Part shown: positions 32,760 through 41,355 of the stretch, piece after piece | Layout: each line of letters begins with the position of its first letter | How positions within the stretch are numbered: position 1 is the first letter of the stretch | From: Actinomycetospora sp. NBRC 106375 | GTDB taxonomy: Bacteria > Actinomycetota > Actinomycetes > Mycobacteriales > Pseudonocardiaceae | Reading direction: 5' to 3' | Length of the DNA stretch: 64,000 bases | Assembly: GCF_030269665.1 (NCBI RefSeq) | Contig: NZ_BSTS01000011.1 | Span: 224,235 to 288,234 of the forward strand | Notes under the pieces: generated by a model | Seen by the model: the letters and a program-made list of their open reading frames with translations, nothing else | Database searches by the model: none | Told to the model about the DNA's origin: nothing | Position numbers and translations under genes: made by a program

Positions 32760-33733
32760 CCGTCCAGGAGGCCGCCGACCGCGGCGACGTCTTCGTCCCG
32801 CACGGGTTCGACGAGCAGACCGTGGACCTCGGCGAGGTCCGCATGAACTACGCGACCGCGGGCGAGGAGTCGTCGCCGGCGCTGCTGCTGATCCCGGGCC
32901 AGTCCGAGTCTTGGTGGGGCTACGAGGCGGCGATGCCGCTGCTGGCCGAGCACTTCCGCGTGTACGCGGTGGATCTGCGCGGGCAGGGGCGTTCCACGTG
33001 GACCCCGGGCCGCTACACGATCGACAACTTCGGCAACGACCTCGTGCGGTTCATCGACCTGGCGATCGGACGGGAGACGCTGGTCAGCGGCCTGTCGTCC
33101 GGCGGCGTGCTCTCGGCCTGGCTCTCGGCGTACGCGAAGCCCGGGCAGGTGCGGGCCGCGGTGTGGGAGGACCCGCCGCTGTTCGCGTGCCAGACGACGC
33201 CCGCGATCGGCCCGGGCATCCGCCAGGCCATCGGGCCCGTCTTCGAGGCCTGGAACACCTGGCTCGGCGACCAGTGGAAGGTCGGCGACTGGGACGGGCT
33301 GATGCGCGCCATGCCCACCGCCCTGCCCCCGGAGATCCTGCGCGCGATGGCGTCGATGATCCCGCCGCCCGATCCTGACGCGTACCCGCCGGCCGGCCAG
33401 AACCTGCGCGAGTACGACCCCGAGTGGGGCCGCGCGTTCACCAGCGGCGCCGCGACGGCGTCCTGCGACCACGTGACGATGCTGCGCCAGGTCCGGGTGC
33501 CGGTGCTGTTCACCCACCACTTCCGCACCGTCGACGAGCAGACCGGGCGCCTCATCGGGGCGTCCACCGACCAGCAGGCCCGCCGGGTCCGCGACCTCGT
33601 GGCGGAGGCCGGGCAGCGGATCGACTACCGCTCGTTCCCCGAGGTGCCGCACTCGATGCACGAGCACGCCCCGAAGCTGTACGTCGAGGCCGTCCTCGAC
33701 TTCGTCGCGACCCTCGACCAGGAGACGCCATGA
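32756..33733 (+). CDS. Alpha/beta hydrolase of the meta-cleavage operon
   Basis: 325 residues. Alpha/beta hydrolase: LLLIPGQSESWWGYE (about residues 40-54), DLRGQGRSTW (about 74-83), nucleophile elbow LVSGLSSGGVLSAW (Ser near 113), and a C-terminal His in EVPHSMHEHAP (about 302-312). The Ser, acid and His layout suits a C-C bond hydrolase of meta-fission products or an ester hydrolase. The GTG start overlaps the FAH stop by four bases, and the stop overlaps the dioxygenase ATG by four. Position between FAH and extradiol dioxygenase supports a role in ring-fission product hydrolysis. Confidence 0.88.
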   Translation: MTVQEAADRGDVFVPHGFDEQTVDLGEVRMNYATAGEESSPALLLIPGQSESWWGYEAAMPLLAEHFRVYAVDLRGQGRSTWTPGRYTIDNFGNDLVRFIDLAIGRETLVSGLSSGGVLSAWLSAYAKPGQVRAAVWEDPPLFACQTTPAIGPGIRQAIGPVFEAWNTWLGDQWKVGDWDGLMRAMPTALPPEILRAMASMIPPPDPDAYPPAGQNLREYDPEWGRAFTSGAATASCDHVTMLRQVRVPVLFTHHFRTVDEQTGRLIGASTDQQARRVRDLVAEAGQRIDYRSFPEVPHSMHEHAPKLYVEAVLDFVATLDQETP

Positions 33734-34335
33734 ACCAGCACAAGCAGGCCCCGATCATCCCCCCGAAGCTGCACCACGCGACGTTCCTGACGCTGAAGCT
33801 CGACGAGATGGTGCGCTGGTACGGGCTCGTGTGCGGGCTCTACCCGGTGCACTACGCCGAGACCGCGGCCTGGCTGACCAACGACGAGGCCAACCACCGG
33901 ATCGCGCTCATCGCCCACCCCGCGGTGCACCGGCCGGTGAACAAGCCGACCAGCGCGGGCCTGCACCACACGGCGTTCGAGTACGACTCGTTCGACCAGT
34001 GGCTCGACAACTACGAGCGGCTGCGCGACCACGGCATCACGCCCTTCATGTGCCTGGACCATGGCATCACGATGTCGCTCTACTACGCCGACCCCGAGGG
34101 CAACGGCGTCGAGATCCAGTTCGACGCGTTCGGCGACTGGGCGGTGTCGAAGGAGTGGATCTGGGCGTCGCGCGAGTTCGCCGAGAACCCTCTCGGCGAG
34201 TGGTTCGACCCCGACAAGCTCGTCGAGGCCCGCGCGCAGGGGGTCTCCCAGGACGAGATCCACGAGGGCGCGCGCGCCGGGAAGTACAAGCCCGAGAACC
34301 CGCCGGCCGACCTCCTGCTGCCCGAGGTCTACTGA
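33730..34335 (+). CDS. Type I extradiol dioxygenase-like VOC protein
   Basis: 201 residues, single vicinal-oxygen-chelate module pair. Metal-ligand positions: KLHHATFLTLKLDEMVRWYG (His near residue 15-16), GLHHTAFEYDSFDQW (His near 78) and GNGVEIQFDAFGDW (Glu near 128), the 2-His-1-Glu set of extradiol catechol dioxygenases. Also seen are active-site-like LDHGITMSLYYADPEG. It would cleave a catechol or similar diol next to one hydroxyl. The ATG overlaps the hydrolase stop. The shorter length compared with two-domain enzymes (about 300) is a point to note. Confidence 0.85.
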   Translation: MNQHKQAPIIPPKLHHATFLTLKLDEMVRWYGLVCGLYPVHYAETAAWLTNDEANHRIALIAHPAVHRPVNKPTSAGLHHTAFEYDSFDQWLDNYERLRDHGITPFMCLDHGITMSLYYADPEGNGVEIQFDAFGDWAVSKEWIWASREFAENPLGEWFDPDKLVEARAQGVSQDEIHEGARAGKYKPENPPADLLLPEVY

Positions 34336-34339
34336 CGAC

Positions 34340-35842
34340 GTGGATCGCTGCGAGGTCCTGGTCGCGGGCGGCGGGCCGGTCGGGCTCGCCACCGCGGTCG
34401 AGCTCGGCCGGCGCGGGATCGACTGCCTCGTCGTCGAGCCCCGCCCGTCGGTGTCGCGCAGCCGCCCGCGCTGCAAGACCGTCAACGTCCGCACCATGGA
34501 GCACCTCCAGCGCTGGGGCGTCGCCGACCGGCTGCGGGAGCGCGCCCCGTTGCCGGTCGACTGGTCGCAGGACGTCGTGTTCTGCACCTCCCTGTCCGGG
34601 CACGAGCTCTCCCGCTTCCGCGGCGTGCTCGGGCTCGCCCCGGAGGAGGGGCGCTGCGCGGAGCCCGGGCAGCAGGCGCCCCAGTACGTGCTCGAGGAAC
34701 TGCTGCGCGAGGTCGTCGCGGAGATCCCGTCCTGCACCCTCGCCACCGGGAGCCGGGTGGTGGCGCTGGAGCAGGACGAGGACGCCGTGCGGGTGACCGT
34801 CGACGACGGCGCCGGGTCGACGCGGGTCGTGCGGGCGAGCTACGTGGTCGGTGCCGACGGGCCGCGCAGCGTCGTGCGCGAGCAGGTCGGGGCCGACTAC
34901 CTCGGCGAGCACGCCCTGCGCCCGAACTTCGGGATGGTCGTGCGCTCACCCGATCTGTGGCGCCACGTCCGGCACGGCCCGGCCGTGCAGTACTGGACGG
35001 TGAACCCCGTCGCCCCGGCGCTGATGGGTCCCCTCGAACGCGACGGCACCTGGTGGATCATCGCGTTCGGCGTCGAGCGGGCCGACGGGGAGGCACGCGC
35101 CCGGGAGATCGTCGACGCGGTCGCGGGCGTGCCGGTCGAGGCCGAGGTGCTCTCGACCGATCCCTGGACCGCGCGCATGCAGCTGGTCGACCGGCTGCGC
35201 GTCGGCCGTGTCCTGCTCGCCGGCGACGCCGCGCACCTCAACCCGCCCTTCGGCGGGCACGGGCTCAACACCGGCATCGGCGACGCGGTCGACCTCGGCT
35301 GGAAGCTCGCGGCGGTGCTGCGCGGGTGGGGCGGGCCGGGGCTGCTGGCGAGCTACGAGGCCGAACGGCGCCCGGTGCAGGAACGGGTCATCCACGCCGC
35401 CGAGGACAACATGAAGACGCTCTCGACCGACCTGCTCGTGGGCGACCTCGACCGCGACGCGGCCGCGCGCCGGGCGGCTCACGAGCGGATCCAGGAGACC
35501 AAGCGCGCCGAGTTCCACGCGCTCGACCTCGTCCTGGACGTCGTCCACGACCGCTCGCCGGTCGTCTGTCCGGGCGCCGGGGACCGGCTGCCGCACCGGT
35601 GGCTCGGTGCCGGCCGCTCGCTCTACGACGCGCTGGGTCCCGTGCTGACGCTGCTCACGCCGGACCGGGTCGCCGCCGGCGCGTTCACCGACGCCGCCCG
35701 CGCCCGCGGCGTGGACCTGCGTGTCCTCGACGAGCCCGGCCCCGAGCTGCTGCTCGTGCGTCCGGACCAGCACGTCGTCTGGCGCGGCGCCGCGCCCCCT
35801 CCCGACGCGCCCGCCGTGCTCGCCCGGGTGCTGGGTGGGTGA
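34340..35842 (+). CDS. FAD-dependent aromatic monooxygenase (MhpA-like)
   Basis: 500 residues, class A flavoprotein hydroxylase. FAD/Rossmann site VLVAGGGPVGLATAVELGRR (residues 6-25), a DG motif in SYVVGADGPRSVVRE (about 165-180) and the second FAD motif LAGDAAHLNPPFGGHGLNTG (about 292-311). A C-terminal thioredoxin-like domain is probably present (HRWLGAGRSLYDALG...). These enzymes hydroxylate phenols with NAD(P)H and O2; MhpA-, PHBH- and resorcinol-hydroxylase relatives act just before extradiol cleavage. GTG 34340 is five bases after the dioxygenase stop. The stop TGA abuts that of the convergent patatin gene (TGATCA). Confidence 0.9.
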   Translation: MDRCEVLVAGGGPVGLATAVELGRRGIDCLVVEPRPSVSRSRPRCKTVNVRTMEHLQRWGVADRLRERAPLPVDWSQDVVFCTSLSGHELSRFRGVLGLAPEEGRCAEPGQQAPQYVLEELLREVVAEIPSCTLATGSRVVALEQDEDAVRVTVDDGAGSTRVVRASYVVGADGPRSVVREQVGADYLGEHALRPNFGMVVRSPDLWRHVRHGPAVQYWTVNPVAPALMGPLERDGTWWIIAFGVERADGEARAREIVDAVAGVPVEAEVLSTDPWTARMQLVDRLRVGRVLLAGDAAHLNPPFGGHGLNTGIGDAVDLGWKLAAVLRGWGGPGLLASYEAERRPVQERVIHAAEDNMKTLSTDLLVGDLDRDAAARRAAHERIQETKRAEFHALDLVLDVVHDRSPVVCPGAGDRLPHRWLGAGRSLYDALGPVLTLLTPDRVAAGAFTDAARARGVDLRVLDEPGPELLLVRPDQHVVWRGAAPPPDAPAVLARVLGG

Positions 35843-37036
35843 TCAGGCCGCGCCCGGTGGGTCGTAGGTCCAGCCGGCGGCGAGGGACTGCACGGCGTGG
35901 GCGCGGCCGAGCTCGACCTGCTGCTTCGCGTACTCGCCGTCGAAGAGGATGTGGCTGAGCAGCTCGTCGCGGCCGAGGCCGTCGCCGAGCGCGTCGAGCA
36001 GCCGCCCGACCGCGGAGTTCGCATCGAGCGGCAGCGCCGAGGGCCGGAACGTGTCGGCGGCGAGCCGGGCGAGCTGGCCGTCCCGCGGAGCGACCAGCAG
36101 GTACGGGACGCGGGGGTACGGCCTGCGGTCCTCGGGCAGGACGTCCGCGACGCCCTCGAGCCAGCGGTTGCGCAGGCCGAGCGCGTGCAGGTCGTCGGCG
36201 AGCCCGTCGGTGAGCACGGCGCGCACCGACAGCGCCGCGGTCGCCGCGGTGTCCGGTGGCGGGGACCCGGCGTCCACCGGCGTCGGCGACGGCGGCGGGC
36301 CGACCGAGTGCCCGGACACCACGACCAGCCGGGTCACGCCGCAGGCGAGCGCCGCGTCGACGGGCGCGTTGAGCCGCACGCCGCCGTCGACGTAGTACCC
36401 ACGGAACCGCGGCGGCTCGGCGACGTACTCCGGGGGGAACGCCACGGGGATCGCGGCCGAGGCGAGGACGTGCGACAGGTCGATCCGGTCGACCGCGGCG
36501 ACGTCGACGGCCGGGTCGTCGGGCGGGCGGACGGGTTCGCGGCCCAGCAGGAACAGCCGCGAGCGGGCCGCGGCGCCGTCGGTGGGGCACACGGTCGCCG
36601 CCACGGCGAGGGTCTCGGGCCGGCCGGCGCGGACGTGGGCCGCCACGCGGTCCGCGTCGAAGATCTCCTCAGCGTGCCGGCGCAGCGGCGCGGTGTCGAG
36701 CAGCGACGCCACCGGCCCGACGAGGCGTTCCCACGGGCTGCCCGCCAGGAACGCGCGCCCGACCACCCGCAGCCCGGCGTCGTCGAGGACGGGGTTGTCG
36801 AAGACCTGACCGAAGCCGGTCCACACGTCCGCGACGTGCTGGCCGGCGTCGTCCCCGGTGTCGGCGAACTGCGCGAGCAGCGTCGCGGAGATGCCGCCCG
36901 AGCTCGTGCCGAGCAGCACGACGGGCTCCCGCCCCTGCTCCCGCAGCGCCGGGACCAGCACCGACAGCGCGCCGGCCTGGTACGGACCCCGCGCCGCCGC
37001 CCCCGACAGGACCAGCCCCACCCGCTCGTCGCCCAC
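35843..37036 (-). CDS. Patatin-like phospholipase
   Basis: 397 residues. Patatin domain: oxyanion GAAARGPYQAGAL (residues 12-24), nucleophile motif GTSSG (about 44-48, Ser46) and the catalytic Asp in YYVDGGVRLNAP (about 221-232). This Ser-Asp dyad gives phospholipase A or lysophospholipase activity toward membrane lipids. No signal peptide is seen, so it is probably cytoplasmic or membrane-associated. The C-terminal about 120 residues (QVELGRAHAV... end) are accessory. It is convergent with the FAD monooxygenase gene at zero distance and starts 48 bp after the ABM gene. Confidence 0.9.
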   Translation of the reverse strand: MGDERVGLVLSGAAARGPYQAGALSVLVPALREQGREPVVLLGTSSGGISATLLAQFADTGDDAGQHVADVWTGFGQVFDNPVLDDAGLRVVGRAFLAGSPWERLVGPVASLLDTAPLRRHAEEIFDADRVAAHVRAGRPETLAVAATVCPTDGAAARSRLFLLGREPVRPPDDPAVDVAAVDRIDLSHVLASAAIPVAFPPEYVAEPPRFRGYYVDGGVRLNAPVDAALACGVTRLVVVSGHSVGPPPSPTPVDAGSPPPDTAATAALSVRAVLTDGLADDLHALGLRNRWLEGVADVLPEDRRPYPRVPYLLVAPRDGQLARLAADTFRPSALPLDANSAVGRLLDALGDGLGRDELLSHILFDGEYAKQQVELGRAHAVQSLAAGWTYDPPGAA

Positions 37037-37084
37037 CCGCGCGATCCTGGTGCATCGCCCGCCAGCGCCGACACCGCCGCCGGG

Positions 37085-37414
37085 TCACATGTGCGCGGCG
37101 ACCTCGCCCATCTCGCTCCAGCCGACCCCGGCCGGCAGCTCCTGGTAGACGATCGTCGGGACCCGCGACACGACCGAGGGCAGCCAGCCGAAGAACCACT
37201 GCGCGTGCTCGGATGACACGTGGGCCTCGCCGGCGGCCTGGTCGGCGTAGTTCGCGACGACGACGAACTCGTCGCCCTGCTCGACGCTCTCGTAGCAGGT
37301 GAAGTGGAGGTTCCCGGGCTCCTCGCGGACCTGGGCGCTGTAGCGCGTCACCCCGGCCAGGAAGTCGTCACGCTTCTCGGGACGCACGTCGATGCTGATC
37401 ACGATGAAGATCAC
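37085..37414 (-). CDS. Antibiotic-biosynthesis-monooxygenase (ABM) domain protein
   Basis: 109 residues, a dimeric ferredoxin-like ABM fold: starts MIFIVISIDVRPEKRDDFLAG, then EEPGNLHFTCYESVEQGDEF and a His in SEHAQWFFGWLP. YgiN-type quinol monooxygenases and heme-degrading relatives share this scaffold; the residues do not settle which. The ATG at 37414 lies inside the last 47 bp of the upstream membrane phosphoesterase gene, so the two genes overlap on the same strand and are probably cotranscribed. Confidence 0.85.
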   Translation of the reverse strand: MIFIVISIDVRPEKRDDFLAGVTRYSAQVREEPGNLHFTCYESVEQGDEFVVVANYADQAAGEAHVSSEHAQWFFGWLPSVVSRVPTIVYQELPAGVGWSEMGEVAAHM

Positions 37415-39062
37415 GAGGTCTGGCCTCCTCGGCGAGGGACTGGCGGGGGTCGAGCACGAACGGTTCGTCGACGAGGTGCACCGACCAGTTCTGCTCGGTG
37501 CTCCAGCGCGGGGTCGCGCCCGCCGACCACCGCCAGCGCCGCGGGACGCGCTCGACGCCGAGGGCGTAGACGGTCAGCGTGCCGTCGGGCGCAATGCGCA
37601 GGCGCAGGAAGCCCTTGTGGTCCTCGATGCTCTGGGCGGCGAACAGCTCGTTGCGGTTGGTCCAGCGCCCGTAGGCGAGGAAGAACGCGGCGAGGACGAC
37701 GCTCGCCACGAGGCCCGCGACGAGCACGACGGCCGTGGCGGCCAGGGCGCCGCCGAGGGCGCGGGCGACCCACACCGACACCCCCGCGACGATCAGCTCG
37801 GGCAGCGCGAGCAGCGCGGTGAACAGGATCTTGCGGGGCGCGCCCGGGCGCTGCGGCGCGACGAGCCCGAAGCACACGCCGGCCACGACGACCGCGCCGA
37901 CGCCGACCAGGATGCGCAGGCCGAGCACCGCCGGGACGATCACCAGGCCCTGGAGGACCGCGAGCAGCAGCAGGAGAGCCGCCCCGTTGCGCCACGGCAG
38001 GCGGTAGAGCACCCGCCACGCCTCGAGCCGCGACTCGCGCGCCGTGGGGAAGACGCGCGGGCCGAGCTCGTAGCGGTGCGTGGTGTGGGAGCGGTGGGGG
38101 CCGGGGTCGGCGAGGTCGGTGGTGACGTCGAGCGCCGGCTCGAGGAAGTGCGTCGCCGACGTGTACGCCCCGCCATGGCCCGCGGTGACGAGCACCTGCT
38201 CCTCGTCGTCCGGATCCGCCGTGCTGCCGGGGCGCCGCAGCGCGTACCGCGCGTAGTGGTGGGTGTCGCCGGTGAGCACGAGGCGCACCGGGTGGTCGTG
38301 GCCCGCGAGGATCTCGCGCAGGAAGAACGCGAGCCGGTCCATCGCGTGCTCGGAGCCCGCCTCCGCGCCGTACCAGGCGGGGGTCGCGGTGCACAGGATG
38401 ATCCGGTCGCCGGGGCTCATCCTGTCGACGACGGCCCGGAACCACTCCAGCTGGGTGGCGTCGATGTAGGTGTCGAGCTGGATGTCGATCGCGAGCACCC
38501 ACCACCCGTGGGGCAGCGAGGCCGCGAAGTACGAGCGACGCTGCTGCGTGCGCCAGGCGGCGAGGTCGCGGCCCTGGCAGAACACGCGCAGGAACGCGGT
38601 GAGCCCGTCGTACCAGTCGTGGTTGCCGGGGATGGCGAGGACGGTCGGCTGCTCCGCGCCGGGGACGAACTGGCCGGTCAGCGGGGCCTCGAGGCGCTCC
38701 TCGTAGGCGCGCACCCCGGCGACCGGGTAGACCTCGTCGCCGCCGAGCAGCAGCAGACGGCCGCGCGGCAGGTCGTGGCCGTCGACCTCGAGGGCGGGCC
38801 GGCCCAGCAGCGTGGCCACCGTGCACGTGGGGGCGAAGCCGTCTCCGGTGTCGGCGAGGAAGTCCAGCCAGAACTCCTCGCCCGGTGCCGCGGTGAACGC
38901 CGCGGGCTCCTGGGTGAAGGTCGTGCCGGACATGACGTCGCGCTTGTCGGAGTACGCGGTGACGACGCCGGCGATCGCGACCTCGATCCCGGTGCGGGCC
39001 AGCTCCACCGGCGACAGCCACCGCACGGCCGGGCGTTGCGGCGGCTCGACCTCCCGCTCCAC
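37368..39062 (-). CDS. Membrane metallophosphoesterase
   Basis: 564 residues. The N-terminal part is a calcineurin-like phosphoesterase: LLLGGDEVYP (about residues 107-116), AIPGNHDWYDG (about 144-154, the Asn-His pair), TATPAWYG and VLTGDTHHYARY (about 252-263). The canonical metal residues of the first block (DxH) are modified to D-x-V-Y. Four to five hydrophobic helices at about 360-470 follow, then a soluble C-terminal tail. It would be a membrane-bound phosphoesterase with its catalytic domain outside or inside depending on topology, which is not certain. The GTG at 39062 is used. The last 47 bp overlap the ABM gene. Confidence 0.85.
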   Translation of the reverse strand: MEREVEPPQRPAVRWLSPVELARTGIEVAIAGVVTAYSDKRDVMSGTTFTQEPAAFTAAPGEEFWLDFLADTGDGFAPTCTVATLLGRPALEVDGHDLPRGRLLLLGGDEVYPVAGVRAYEERLEAPLTGQFVPGAEQPTVLAIPGNHDWYDGLTAFLRVFCQGRDLAAWRTQQRRSYFAASLPHGWWVLAIDIQLDTYIDATQLEWFRAVVDRMSPGDRIILCTATPAWYGAEAGSEHAMDRLAFFLREILAGHDHPVRLVLTGDTHHYARYALRRPGSTADPDDEEQVLVTAGHGGAYTSATHFLEPALDVTTDLADPGPHRSHTTHRYELGPRVFPTARESRLEAWRVLYRLPWRNGAALLLLLAVLQGLVIVPAVLGLRILVGVGAVVVAGVCFGLVAPQRPGAPRKILFTALLALPELIVAGVSVWVARALGGALAATAVVLVAGLVASVVLAAFFLAYGRWTNRNELFAAQSIEDHKGFLRLRIAPDGTLTVYALGVERVPRRWRWSAGATPRWSTEQNWSVHLVDEPFVLDPRQSLAEEARPRDLHRDQHRRASREA

Positions 39063-39123
39063 CCGGACCCCTCCTCGCCGCCGGCCGTCGGGTGATCAGC
39101 CTGGTCCGCGGCGCGCGGGGGCG

Positions 39124-39906
39124 TCAACTCGCGACCGGCTCCTCCCGCCGGGTCAGCACGCGCGGTCCGTCCCCGGTGATCGCGATCGTGTGCTCGGAGT
39201 GGGTGGTCCGCGAGCCGTCGGCCGACCGGATGGTCCAGCCGTCGGGGTCGTAGACGATCTTGCCGGTGGTGCGGGCGAACCAGGGCTCGAGCGCGAGCGT
39301 CAGGCCGGGCCGCAGCCGCAGCCCGCGTCCGGGGCGCCCGTCGTTGGGGACGTGCGGGTCCTCGTGCATCGTGCGCCCGAGCCCGTGCCCGCCGAACTCG
39401 AGGTTGACCGGGTAGCCGTGACGGGCGGCGACCGCCCCGATCGCCGCCGAGACGTCGCCGAGCTTCGCGTCGGGCTGCGCCGCGGCGATCGCCGCCTCGA
39501 GCGCCTCCTCGCTCGCACGGACCAGGCGCACGTCGTCCTCGGCGGGGGTGCCGACGATGACGGTGACCGCGGAGTCGGCCACCCATCCGTCGATCCCGAG
39601 GGCGAGGTCCATCGTCAGCACGTCGCCGTCGCGCAGCACGTAGTCGTGCGGCAGGCCGTGCAGCACGGCGTCGTTCACCGAGAGGCACACGACGTTGCGG
39701 AACGCGCCGCGCCCGAAGGACGGCGCGTAGTCCCAGTAGCAGGACTCGGCGCCGCGCTCGCGGATCATCGTGCGGGCGTGCTGCTCGAGGTCGAGCAGGT
39801 TCACGCCCACCTCGGCGCGCGCGGACAGCGCGGAGAGCACCTGCGCGACGAAGCGGCCGGCCTCGTGCATCCGCTCGATCTCCGCGGGCGACTTGAGCTC
39901 GATCAC
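39124..39906 (-). CDS. map: Type I methionine aminopeptidase
   Basis: 260 residues, the standard cytoplasmic enzyme that removes N-terminal Met. Metal-ligand pattern is visible: Asp in LTMDLALGIDGW, Asp in VADSAVTV, His in FGGHGLGRTMHEDPHVPN (about residues 172-189), Glu in LALEPWFA (about 208) and Glu in THSEHTIAIT (about 239). The ATG at 39906 is clear. Actinobacteria often have two or more map genes; this one is not beside the secY/adk operon, so it is likely an extra copy (inference). It diverges from a small XRE regulator with a palindrome between them. Confidence 0.92.
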   Translation of the reverse strand: MIELKSPAEIERMHEAGRFVAQVLSALSARAEVGVNLLDLEQHARTMIRERGAESCYWDYAPSFGRGAFRNVVCLSVNDAVLHGLPHDYVLRDGDVLTMDLALGIDGWVADSAVTVIVGTPAEDDVRLVRASEEALEAAIAAAQPDAKLGDVSAAIGAVAARHGYPVNLEFGGHGLGRTMHEDPHVPNDGRPGRGLRLRPGLTLALEPWFARTTGKIVYDPDGWTIRSADGSRTTHSEHTIAITGDGPRVLTRREEPVAS

Positions 39907-39933
39907 GTGGCTCGCTCCATGGTCGGGATAGTT

Positions 39934-39943
39934 ATACCGGTAT
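39934..39943. promoter_or_regulatory. ATACCGGTAT palindrome between map and XRE genes
   Basis: Perfect 10-bp palindrome in the AT-rich 50-bp space (GTTATACCGGTATTAG) between the divergent starts at 39906 and 39957. It is the probable operator of the small XRE regulator, and may include a -10 for one of the genes. Confidence 0.55.
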
Positions 39944-39956
39944 TAGTATCACGACC

Positions 39957-40223
39957 ATGGTGCGCGTGCCGCTGTCCGGGGAGGACCACGAGCGGGGCCA
40001 ACGACTCGGTCAGGTGCTCCGGGCCGCCCGCGGGCCACGCAGCATGACCTCCGTCGCCGCGGCCGCCGGGGTCTCGCCCGAGACGGTGCGCAAGATCGAG
40101 AGCGGCCGCGTGCCGACGCCGGCGTTCTTCACCGTCGCCGCCCTGTGCACGGAGCTGGGCCTGTCGATCGACGACCTCACGGCCCGGTGCGCCCCGCCGG
40201 CACCGCGGTCCCGCAGCGCCTGA
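39957..40223 (+). CDS. Small XRE-family helix-turn-helix regulator
   Basis: 88 residues: an N-terminal basic segment, a lambda-repressor-type HTH (LGQVLRAARG, SMTSVAAAAGVSPETVRKIESGRV, AFFTVAALCTELGLSIDDL; about residues 17-75), and a short Pro/Arg-rich tail. It is small enough to be a dimeric repressor without a ligand domain. The ATG at 39957 is just downstream of a palindrome shared with the divergent map gene, so it probably controls itself and map. Confidence 0.88.
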   Translation: MVRVPLSGEDHERGQRLGQVLRAARGPRSMTSVAAAAGVSPETVRKIESGRVPTPAFFTVAALCTELGLSIDDLTARCAPPAPRSRSA

Positions 40224-40230
40224 GCCGAGG

Positions 40231-41226
40231 TCAGTTCCCGACGCCCAGGCTCGCCATGAACGCCGCGGGGTAGCGGTCGCCGCGCGCCGACCCGGCGGGC
40301 ACGGCGTCCTCGATGCGGGCGAGGTCGTCCGCGGTGAGCTCCAGGTCCGCCGCGGGCAGGGCCTCGTCCAGCCGCGTCCGGGTCCGGGCGCCGACCAGCG
40401 GCACGATGTCGTCGCCCTGGACGGCGACCCACGCCATGGCGAGCTGGGCGACCGTGCAGCCCGTGCTCGCCGCGACCTCGCGCAGGGCCTCGACGAGCGC
40501 CAGGTTGTGCTCGACGTTGCCGTCGGCGAACCGCGGGGTGGCGCCGCGGAGGTCGCCGGGGGCGGTCCGCCCGGTCGTCCAGTGCCCCGAGATCAGGCCG
40601 CGGCCGAGGACACCGTAGGCGGTCAGCCCGATGCCGAGCTCGCGCAGCGTCGGCAGGACGTCGGCCTCGACGGCGCGGGAGAGCAGCGAGTACTCGATCT
40701 GCAGGTCGCTGATCGGGTGCACGGCGTGGGCGCGGCGGATCGTCGCGGCGTCGACCTCGGAGAGCCCGATGTGCCGGACGTGGCCGGCCTCGACCATCTC
40801 GGCGATCGCGCCGACGGTGTCCTCGATCGGGACCGCCGGGTCGAGCCGCGCGGGGCGGTAGACGTCGACGTGGTCGGTGCCGAGGCGCTGCAGCGAGTAG
40901 GCCAGGAAGTTCTTCACGGCCGCCGGTCGGTTGTCCTGCCCGCTGAAGACGTGGCCCGGTCCCCGCAGCGCCCCGAACTTGACGCTCAGCGTGTAGCTGT
41001 CGCGGTCCCGGCCGCGCAGGGCCTCGCCGAGCAGCATCTCGTTGTGGCCCATGGCGTAGAAGTCGCCGGTGTCGATCAGCGTCATCCCCGCGTCCAGGGA
41101 CGCGTGCACCGTCGCGATCGCCTCCGCGCGATCGGGCTCCCCGTAGGCCCCGGGCGACATGCCCATCGCGCCCAGGCCCAGCGCGCCCACGGCCGGCCCG
41201 GTGCTCCCCAGTCGTCGCGTCCTCAT
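40231..41226 (-). CDS. Aldo/keto reductase
   Basis: 331 residues, (alpha/beta)8-barrel NADPH oxidoreductase. Seen: GLGAMGMSPGAYG (about residues 16-28), the catalytic Asp/Tyr region TLIDTGDFYAMGHNE (about 49-63), Lys in YTLSVKFGALRG (about 80-91), HIGLSEVDAATIRRA (about 156) and a C-terminal NADP site VPLVGARTRTRLDEAL. Members reduce aldehydes, ketones or quinones. The N-terminal Met at 41226 follows CCTCC-complement AGGAGGACCG (ribosome site). It is convergent with the small XRE gene and divergent from an MmyB-type regulator, which may control it. Confidence 0.92.
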   Translation of the reverse strand: MRTRRLGSTGPAVGALGLGAMGMSPGAYGEPDRAEAIATVHASLDAGMTLIDTGDFYAMGHNEMLLGEALRGRDRDSYTLSVKFGALRGPGHVFSGQDNRPAAVKNFLAYSLQRLGTDHVDVYRPARLDPAVPIEDTVGAIAEMVEAGHVRHIGLSEVDAATIRRAHAVHPISDLQIEYSLLSRAVEADVLPTLRELGIGLTAYGVLGRGLISGHWTTGRTAPGDLRGATPRFADGNVEHNLALVEALREVAASTGCTVAQLAMAWVAVQGDDIVPLVGARTRTRLDEALPAADLELTADDLARIEDAVPAGSARGDRYPAAFMASLGVGN

Positions 41227-41355
41227 CGGTCCTCCTCGTGCTCGGTGATCACTGCTGTCCACCGTGCGCCCGTCCGCGCGGGGCCGGGAGAGGAGCGTTC
41301 ATCGGGGGAGCGGCTCTCCCTGGATCGGGCGCCGCCGGCGGGGGATCGTCGGGGC

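Noticed and set aside
30608..33733. Very long plus-strand frame (1041 codons)
   Set aside because: The N-terminal two thirds are an Arg/Pro-rich out-of-frame reading of the hydroxylase and FAH genes; only the last 326 codons are the real hydrolase.
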